DNA from: Pontibacillus yanchengensis Y32
GTDB lineage: Bacteria; Bacillota; Bacilli; Bacillales; BH030062
Assembly (NCBI RefSeq): GCF_000770635.1
Contig: NZ_AVBF01000006.1
Span: forward strand, 48,830 to 112,829
Length of the DNA stretch: 64,000 nucleotides
Direction of reading: 5' to 3'
The position numbers were made by a program, and so were the translations under genes. Shown one piece after another: positions 58,211-64,000 of this stretch (within the stretch, counting starts at the first letter, position 1; every line of letters begins with the position of its first letter). A model generated the notes under the pieces. The model saw nothing but the letters and a program-made list of their open reading frames with translations. It ran no database searches and was not told the DNA's origin.

Positions 58211-60331
58211 ATGGCTGAAGAAAAACAAAGTTTCTCCATAGATATTGCTGGCCGTCAGCTAAATATCGAAGTTGGCGAACTCGCTAAGCAAGCAAATGGT
58301 GCTTGCATGGTTCAATATGGTGACACGTCCGTTTTATCTACTGCAACAGGTTCAAGTGAGCCAAAGGACTTACCATTTTTCCCACTAACAGTGAACTATG
58401 AAGAACGTCTATATGCAGTTGGTAAAATCCCTGGCGGCTTTATTAAACGTGAGGGTCGCCCGAGCGAAAAGGCTACATTAGCTTCTCGCCTAATTGACCG
58501 TCCAATTCGTCCATTGTTCCCTGAGGGTTACCGTAATGATGTACAAGTTGTTAGTACAGTAATGAGTGTGGATCAGGATAATTCTTCTGAAATGGCTGCT
58601 ATGCTAGGATCCTCCCTTTCTTTATGTATTTCAGACATACCATTTGGTGGACCAATTGCTGGTGTGGTTGTAGGACGTATTGATGGAGAATTTATTATTA
58701 ACCCAACAGTTGAACAACAAGAGCAAAGTGATATTGAGCTAACAGTTGCTGGTACCAAGGATGCTGTAAACATGGTTGAAGCAGGAGCTGAAGAAGTTCC
58801 AGAAGACATTATGTTGGAAGCGATTATGTTTGGGCATGAGGAAATTAAACGACTTGTTGTTTGGCAAGAAGAGATTGTTGCTCAAATCGGTAAGGAAAAG
58901 ATGGAAGTTCAATTATTTGAACCAGAGTCAGATCTTGTTGCTGAAGTTGAAGGCAAAGCGAAGGATGCACTTGTAAAAGCAATCCAAACAGAAGAAAAGC
59001 ATGCTCGTGATGAGGCGATTTCAGAAGTGAAGAAAGATATTGTCGCTCAATACGAAGCTGACGAAGCAGAATCGGAAACGATTAAGAAAGTGGAAGCTGT
59101 TTTAGATGGCATTGTTAAGGGAGAAGTAAGACGCCTTATCACCAAAGAAAAAGTACGTCCAGATGGGCGTCAGCCAGATAAAATTCGACCTCTTTCTTCT
59201 CGAGTTGGAGTACTACCACGAACTCATGGTTCTGGGTTGTTCACTCGCGGACAAACGCAAGCATTAAGCATATGTACACTTGGTGCACTTGGTGATGTCC
59301 AAATTTTAGATGGACTAGACTTAGAAGAATCTAAACGATTTATGCACCATTATAACTTCCCTCCATTCAGTGTGGGTGAAACAGGACCTATGCGTGCACC
59401 AGGTCGTCGTGAGATTGGTCACGGAGCATTGGGAGAACGCGCTCTTGAGCAAGTTGTTCCTTCTGAAAAAGACTTTCCTTATACAATTCGCCTTGTATCT
59501 GAAGTTCTTGAGTCCAACGGTTCTACTTCTCAAGCAAGCATTTGTGCTAGTACATTGGCTATGATGGATGCAGGTGTTCCGTTGAAATCTCCAGTTGCTG
59601 GTATTGCAATGGGCCTTGTTAAATCAGGTGAGGATTACACAGTGTTAAGCGATATCCAAGGTATGGAAGATGCTTTAGGGGATATGGACTTTAAAGTGGC
59701 AGGTACTGCTCAAGGTGTAACAGCACTTCAAATGGATATTAAAATTGAAGGTCTTTCTCGTGAAATTTTAGAGAATGCTTTAAGCCAGGCGAAAAAAGGT
59801 CGTATGGAAATCCTAAATCATATGCTAGAAACAATTGGTGAGCCTCGTACTGAACTATCTCAATACGCACCTAAAATTATGACAATGGCTATTAAGCCAG
59901 ATAAAATTCGCGATGTTATTGGGCCTAGTGGTAAGCAAATCAATAAAATCATTGAAGATACTGGAGTTAAAATTGATATCGAACAAGACGGTACTATTTT
60001 CATATCTTCAACCGATGCCGCCAGTAACGAATATGCTAAGAAAATCATCGAAGATCTTGTGCGTGAAGTCGAGGTAGGTCAGATGTATCTCGGTACAGTT
60101 AAACGTATTGAGAAATTCGGTGCATTTGTAGAAATCTTCAAAGGAAAAGAAGGCCTTGTTCATATTTCCCAAATCGCAGAGGAACGCATTGGCAAAGTAG
60201 AAGATGTACTTGCCATTGGAGACGAAATCCTTGTTAAAGTTAAGGAAATTGATAATCAAGGAAGAGTTAACCTTTCTAGAAAAGAAGCACTACAAGAGCA
60301 AAAGAAAAATGAAGAAGGTAAAGAAGAGTAG
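58211..60331 (+). CDS. pnp: Polynucleotide phosphorylase
   Basis: 3'-5' phosphorolytic RNA exonuclease, 706 aa from ATG 58211. Two RNase PH domains, the second with the catalytic core, then a KH domain ([15 protein letters not shown]) and an S1 domain ([16 protein letters not shown]), ending in an acidic tail. AGAGGAG lies 11 nt upstream. A small hairpin CATAAGA/TCTTATG (58133-58150) in the leader may be an RNase processing site, as in other pnp leaders. Confidence 0.97.
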   Translation: MAEEKQSFSIDIAGRQLNIEVGELAKQANGACMVQYGDTSVLSTATGSSEPKDLPFFPLTVNYEERLYAVGKIPGGFIKREGRPSEKATLASRLIDRPIRPLFPEGYRNDVQVVSTVMSVDQDNSSEMAAMLGSSLSLCISDIPFGGPIAGVVVGRIDGEFIINPTVEQQEQSDIELTVAGTKDAVNMVEAGAEEVPEDIMLEAIMFGHEEIKRLVVWQEEIVAQIGKEKMEVQLFEPESDLVAEVEGKAKDALVKAIQTEEKHARDEAISEVKKDIVAQYEADEAESETIKKVEAVLDGIVKGEVRRLITKEKVRPDGRQPDKIRPLSSRVGVLPRTHGSGLFTRGQTQALSICTLGALGDVQILDGLDLEESKRFMHHYNFPPFSVGETGPMRAPGRREIGHGALGERALEQVVPSEKDFPYTIRLVSEVLESNGSTSQASICASTLAMMDAGVPLKSPVAGIAMGLVKSGEDYTVLSDIQGMEDALGDMDFKVAGTAQGVTALQMDIKIEGLSREILENALSQAKKGRMEILNHMLETIGEPRTELSQYAPKIMTMAIKPDKIRDVIGPSGKQINKIIEDTGVKIDIEQDGTIFISSTDAASNEYAKKIIEDLVREVEVGQMYLGTVKRIEKFGAFVEIFKGKEGLVHISQIAEERIGKVEDVLAIGDEILVKVKEIDNQGRVNLSRKEALQEQKKNEEGKEE

Positions 60332-60333
60332 TC

Positions 60334-60371
60334 AAAAAAGAAGCTGGATATCCAGTTTCTTTTTTTTTTTG
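60334..60371 (+). terminator. Terminator after pnp
   Basis: AAAAAAGAAGCTGG pairs with CCAGTTTCTTTTTT around ATAT (one G-T pair), with a run of more than 10 T. Confidence 0.88.
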
Positions 60372-60515
60372 GTTTTATACTAGGTGAAATGATTTTGTGT
60401 TGAATTAGGATATATACTTAATGTATATATAATGCTATAAGTTATTCAGCTATCGAGGCATAATGTGAAAGACTTGGATTCGAGATATTTGGAGTGGTCG
60501 ATACCTAAGAAGAAT

Positions 60516-60645
60516 AGGGTTGGATAGGAAACAACTCCCTTTCCTACGGCTGTGCTGTTAATCCTCCTAAGGCAAAACCCATGCCATCCTGGTTCTTATC
60601 AACCTCTTTCTCCCGCGGCAGTCTCGCAGTTCCCTACCCAACCCT
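60516..60645. repeat. Element A relative (diverged)
   Basis: AGGGTTGG (60516) and CCAACCCT (60638-60645) are the surviving ends of an inverted repeat. Flanks GAGATATTTGG before and GATATGTTGTTATCGGAA after match the surroundings of 2316-2502, as does ACCTCTTTCTCCCG inside. Confidence 0.7.
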
Positions 60646-60692
60646 GCCGATATGTTGTTATCGGAATCAGCAATACGTAGGACACCTTTTTT

Positions 60693-60876
60693 GACGGACA
60701 TATAATCTCATATTTTCTGTGAAAAATCTCTTTTGGAGAGGCTAACGGACATTTAGTATCTTATTTGCGAAAAAACACACTTCATTAAGATGATTTAGGT
60801 TAAATAGCGTACTGAATGTCCGTTACAAACGGAAAACACCCTTGAAATCGAAGAATAAGAGACTGTATGTCCGTTT
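60693..60876. repeat. Element B copy 2
   Basis: The same four-box layout as 2550-2730: ACGGACATA, then ACGGACATT, then AATGTCCGTTA, then TATGTCCGTTT, with shared internal stretches TTTTGGAGAGGCTAACGGAC and AAAAAACACAC. Confidence 0.85.
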
Positions 60877-60956
60877 ACATAGCATCAACTTGTGTACTAA
60901 ACCATACCTCGCTTCTTGGATACCATCATTCAGAAAACGTCCCAATCTAACCTGAC

Positions 60957-61258
60957 CATGCTTCCGTTCTTCCTAATATCGCGGGAGGTGGTCGAGGAAC
61001 AAGGAGACTCCCGCCGGAAATAGATGTAGGTGAGACCCCGGAAAGCCCCGACTTTGGGCTTGAGAAGGGGAGGTTCGACTAAAACCTTCCATTATCTTGA
61101 AGACTTGGAATCGATATAAATCTGGCAACCAGTTGAAAAGAGGGATGTTTCCGTTGCTTTAAATGGAATAAAGATGGTCGTGGAACAACTCGCCTCCTGC
61201 CGGCAGCCCTACACGATGTAGGGTCTTTAGACCTTGTCACACGATGTGATGCTTTGAA
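60957..61258. repeat. Composite of elements C and A, rearranged
   Basis: The left half (about 60957-61057) follows element C (GAGACTCCCGCCGG; GACCCCG..AAGCCCCG). 61058-61086 is an exact 29-nt reverse complement of 2397-2425 from element A. 61144-61206 is the reverse complement of the right half of element C. 61206-61258 repeats the CCCTAC/GTAGGG and GTCACA/TGTGAT hairpins of element A. Confidence 0.8.
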
Positions 61259-61323
61259 TTTGTTTATAACCCAGTCATACCTTGTCCCTGATAGACATAC
61301 GATTTTTATAAGGGGGGAGTAAG

Positions 61324-62289
61324 ATGAGACGTAGGTGGGCTTCATTACTCGTTTTTACTTTAATGGTTGTGATTTCTTATGGAACATTTCAAAATCCATT
61401 TTCACAGGATTTTTTTTCGACAATTAAGGAAACCAGTGTACCAGTTGCTAAACCTTCAGAAGATGAATTATGGAAAGAAATCGAAGAGAAAGCTAAGAAT
61501 TATGAAGAGGCAGCGCAAAATGCTACAATTGATAAAGTATGGAAGAAGATGCCCGGTCTTAACGGTGTGAAAGTAGATGTTGAGAAGTCATATGAAAATA
61601 TGAAGGAAAAGGGTAGTTTCAATCCTTCCTTACTCTCGTTGAAACAAACAGAACCAGAAGTTAGTATAGCAGACTTGCCAGCTGCACCAATCTACAGAGG
61701 GCATCCAGATAAAGCAATGGTGGCGTTAAACATAAATGTATCTTGGGGGGAAGAATACATACCTAAGATGTTGAATATCTTGAAAGATCAAGATGTGAAA
61801 GCTACGTTTTTTATAGAAGGAAAATGGGCTAACATGCACTCTGATTTGGTGAAAATGATTCAAGAGCAGGGGCATGCTATCGGAAACCACGCTTATAATC
61901 ATCCTGATATGAGTCGGTTGACAGCAGATGAAATTCAAAAGCAACTTGTAAAAACAAATGACATATTAAAAGCCATTACTGGAGAGAAGCCAACACTCTT
62001 TGCTCCTCCAAGTGGCAGTTTTTCTAATGAAGTAGTAAAAATTGCTGATGAACAGAACATGGAGACAATACTCTGGTCTGTAGATACAATTGACTGGAAA
62101 AAACCCTCGAAGGATGTGTTATTACAGCGAGTTGTTCCTAAATTACACAACGGGGCTTTCATTCTGATGCATCCAACTCAGTCTTCCAACTCTGCTTTGA
62201 ACGATTTAATTTTGAAAATAAAAGAAAAAAAATATAAAATTGGTACAGTGAACAATGTATTAAATGAAAAACGGTTACTTACGAAATAG
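61324..62289 (+). CDS. ylxY: YlxY, NodB-like sporulation polysaccharide deacetylase family
   Basis: 321 aa. N-terminal signal or membrane segment (about residues 5-23), then a NodB fold. The family's first motif, normally TFDDG with the catalytic and metal-binding Asp pair, is ALNINVSWGEE (residues 134-144). The second motif keeps both His (HAYNHP, H189 and H193). So deacetylase activity is doubtful, as in B. subtilis YlxY, which has the same replacement as I recall. It follows pnp as in B. subtilis. Confidence 0.9.
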   Translation: MRRRWASLLVFTLMVVISYGTFQNPFSQDFFSTIKETSVPVAKPSEDELWKEIEEKAKNYEEAAQNATIDKVWKKMPGLNGVKVDVEKSYENMKEKGSFNPSLLSLKQTEPEVSIADLPAAPIYRGHPDKAMVALNINVSWGEEYIPKMLNILKDQDVKATFFIEGKWANMHSDLVKMIQEQGHAIGNHAYNHPDMSRLTADEIQKQLVKTNDILKAITGEKPTLFAPPSGSFSNEVVKIADEQNMETILWSVDTIDWKKPSKDVLLQRVVPKLHNGAFILMHPTQSSNSALNDLILKIKEKKYKIGTVNNVLNEKRLLTK

Positions 62290-62318
62290 TAGTAAGGCTA
62301 GCATAGACTAGGGGGATA

Positions 62319-63539
62319 ATGGTGATTAAAAAATATACATGTTCTAATGGATTACGGATGGTACTGGAAGAGATTCCGAATGTTCGGTCTGTGACCATTG
62401 GTGTGTGGGTATTGTCGGGTTCTCGCAATGAGAACGAACAAAATAATGGCATTTCACACTTCATAGAACACATGTTTTTCAAAGGAACTAAAACACGTTC
62501 AGCACGTGATATAGCGGAGAGCTTTGACTCTATTGGTGGTCAAGTTAACGCATTTACTTCAAAAGAATATACATGCTATTACGCTAAAGTGCTTGATACA
62601 CATGCAAATACAGCGCTAAATATATTAGCCGATATGTTCTTCAATTCAACTTTTGATGAAGAAGAAATGGATCGAGAAAAAAAGGTAGTTTTAGAGGAAA
62701 TCAATATGTATGAAGATACACCTGATGATATTGTTCATGATGTATTGTCTAAAGCCACCTATGGAAGTCATCCACTCGGATATCCAATACTAGGCACTGC
62801 AGAAACCTTAAAATCCTTTACTCCGAAAGATTTAAGAGATTACATGGACAAACAATATAAGCCTGAGAACGTGGTTATATCTATTGCGGGTAATGTTGAT
62901 GAATCTTTCTTTAAGGATGTAGAAACTTATTTTGGGTCTTACACCAGTAGCGAAGAAGAAAATACGTATGTAACACCTATTTTTCTTCCTGAGCACATTC
63001 ACCGTTATAAAGATACAGAACAAGCTCACTTATGTCTAGGATATGATGGTCTTGCTGTTGATAATGAAGCGGTTTATAGCCTTATTGTATTCAATAATGT
63101 ATTAGGTGGAAGCATGAGTTCTAGGCTTTTCCAAGAAGTAAGGGAACAAAGAGGATTAGCTTACTCCGTATTCTCCTTTCATAGCTCACACTTGGATAAT
63201 GGTCTGTTGACTATATATGGAGGGACAGGTAAAGATCAGCTTCCTGTTCTGCAGGAAACAATCGAACGTACAATCCAAGATTTCACTAATAGTGGATTAA
63301 CAGAAAAAGAACTAGTGAATAGTAAAGAACAGTTAAAAGGAAACATTATGCTAAGTTTAGAAAGCACGAATAGTCGTATGAGTCGTAATGGAAAAAATGA
63401 ATTGCTTTTAAAACGACATCGCTCTTTAGATGAAATGGTTACTCAAATTGATGCAGTAACACATGAATCAGTAAACAGTGTTATGGAAAATATATTTAAA
63501 AATGGACAATCATCTGCAATTATTTCTCCAGAATCATAG
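62319..63539 (+). CDS. mlpA: M16-family zinc peptidase (MlpA/YmxG)
   Basis: 406-aa processing-peptidase-like protein. HFIEH (H47, E50, H51) is the inverted zinc motif, with the downstream Glu in EEINMYEDTPDD. Position between ylxY and ymxH matches B. subtilis, where the protein negatively affects extracellular protease genes. GGGGG precedes ATG. Confidence 0.93.
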   Translation: MVIKKYTCSNGLRMVLEEIPNVRSVTIGVWVLSGSRNENEQNNGISHFIEHMFFKGTKTRSARDIAESFDSIGGQVNAFTSKEYTCYYAKVLDTHANTALNILADMFFNSTFDEEEMDREKKVVLEEINMYEDTPDDIVHDVLSKATYGSHPLGYPILGTAETLKSFTPKDLRDYMDKQYKPENVVISIAGNVDESFFKDVETYFGSYTSSEEENTYVTPIFLPEHIHRYKDTEQAHLCLGYDGLAVDNEAVYSLIVFNNVLGGSMSSRLFQEVREQRGLAYSVFSFHSSHLDNGLLTIYGGTGKDQLPVLQETIERTIQDFTNSGLTEKELVNSKEQLKGNIMLSLESTNSRMSRNGKNELLLKRHRSLDEMVTQIDAVTHESVNSVMENIFKNGQSSAIISPES

Positions 63540-63615
63540 GTATCCATTCTTTAAACTGTGATACTCATACAACCTGTTACCTTTTCATATAGTAGAAAAA
63601 AGGGGGCGGAGCTTA

Positions 63616-63852
63616 ATGAGATATCGAGCATTGAGTGGCAAAGAAATAGTAGATGTGAAACATGGAGCAAGATTAGGGGTGCTAGGTCAAACTGATCTTG
63701 AGATCGATAAGGATACAGGGCATATCCAATCCTTTCTTATACCAAGTTACAAATGGTTTGGTATGAAGAAAGAGGGAGATGAAATACGGATTCGGTGGTC
63801 AGATATAAAAAAAATCGGAGAAGATATGATTATTATTGATCCGAAAGAATAG
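63616..63852 (+). CDS. ymxH: YlmC/YmxH PRC-barrel sporulation protein
   Basis: 78-aa PRC-barrel protein of the YlmC/YmxH family (LSGKEIVDVKHGARLGVLG). Position after mlpA fits. AGGGGGCGGAG precedes the ATG. Function is not well established. Confidence 0.9.
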   Translation: MRYRALSGKEIVDVKHGARLGVLGQTDLEIDKDTGHIQSFLIPSYKWFGMKKEGDEIRIRWSDIKKIGEDMIIIDPKE

Positions 63853-63908
63853 ATGTTGACTTAGGAATGAAGTGGTTGGCCTGAACTAAAGCTATAGTGT
63901 TATTAATA

Positions 63909-63951
63909 GAAAGAGAGCTTGGAACAAATCCAAGCTCTCTTTCTTTTTTTT
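63909..63951 (+). terminator. Terminator after ymxH
   Basis: Perfect 15-bp stem GAAAGAGAGCTTGGA / TCCAAGCTCTCTTTC (63909-63923 / 63929-63943), loop ACAAA, then eight T. Confidence 0.95.
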
Positions 63952-64000
63952 AAGGCTATGTTAAAGTTTGGTGTTGATTTTGGAATCAACTAATCTAAAT

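Larger units (their letters stand above)
60372..61323. other. Gene-poor repeat island between pnp and ylxY
   Basis: About 0.95 kb without a credible gene. It holds relatives of elements A, B and C of the topA-xerC gap, in a different order and orientation, then an AT-rich stretch and a ribosome site (AAGGGGGGAG) before ylxY. The minus-strand ORF at 61079-61345 is inside these repeats and is rejected. I see no strong promoter for ylxY; spore genes may use SigE/SigG-type elements I cannot confirm. Confidence 0.75.

Noticed and set aside
2316..61258. CRISPR array or insertion sequence as the explanation of the repeats
   Set aside because: No regular repeat-spacer spacing, no cas genes, and no transposase ORF.
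61079..61345. Minus-strand ORF of 88 codons before ylxY
   Set aside because: It runs through the composite repeat and into the ylxY start; no ribosome site or family.
63540..63615. SigE-like promoter before ymxH (CATACAAC)
   Set aside because: The -10 is suggestive but no matching -35 at the right spacing was found.

Overview
The window is one continuous stretch of a low-GC Gram-positive chromosome. Gene content and order (topA, xerC-hslVU-codY, fla/che operon, rpsB-tsf, pyrH-frr-uppS-cdsA-dxr-rseP-proS-polC, rimP-nusA-infB-rbfA-truB-ribF-rpsO-pnp, ylxY-mlpA-ymxH) match the corresponding part of the Bacillus subtilis chromosome almost gene for gene. Spore-associated genes (ylxY, ymxH), CodY, PolC and the CheC/CheD/FliY chemotaxis set place it in the Bacillaceae. 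The palindromic intergenic repeats resemble those I associate with moderately halophilic genera (Halobacillus/Pontibacillus/Thalassobacillus type); that placement is inference. Nearly every real gene is on the + strand. There are no rRNA, tRNA, CRISPR, phage or transposase genes.

Layout. (1) 45-2123 topA with its terminator, then about 1.2 kb without genes that is packed with structured repeats; trmFO, which normally sits here, is absent. (2) 3408-7097 xerC-hslV-hslU-codY, driven by two sigma-A type promoters and closed by a terminator. (3) 7432-36777 a 29-kb motility operon: basal body, C-ring, export apparatus, hook, flhF-flhG, cheB-cheA-cheW-cheC-cheD, sigD, fapA-like and swrB. It carries additions relative to B. 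subtilis: a TIGR02530-type gene after flgD, an unknown membrane protein between cheD and sigD, a fapA-like gene after sigD, and an apparent small pseudogene before swrB. A 15-codon ORF overlaps the swrD start. (4) 36796-45940 translation, ribosome recycling, isoprenoid/lipid and site-2 protease genes (rpsB to proS). (5) 46075-50367 polC. (6) 50580-58075 the nusA-infB operon through rpsO. (7) 58211-60331 pnp, then a second repeat-rich gap of about 1 kb. (8) 61324-63852 ylxY, mlpA and ymxH, closed by a strong terminator.

How it works together. CodY (GTP and branched-chain amino acid sensor) lies directly upstream of the motility operon, and a CodY-box-like sequence lies in the leader of that operon. 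The motility operon encodes everything from the MS-ring to the chemotaxis adaptation proteins and ends with SigD, which in B. subtilis switches on flagellin and late genes. The later blocks are growth housekeeping. The least conventional parts are the two repeat islands, which share modules in shuffled order and orientation (including an exact 29-bp inverted match), the coupled leader ORF at swrD, and the decayed gene before swrB. I found no convincing wholly new defence or metabolic system.
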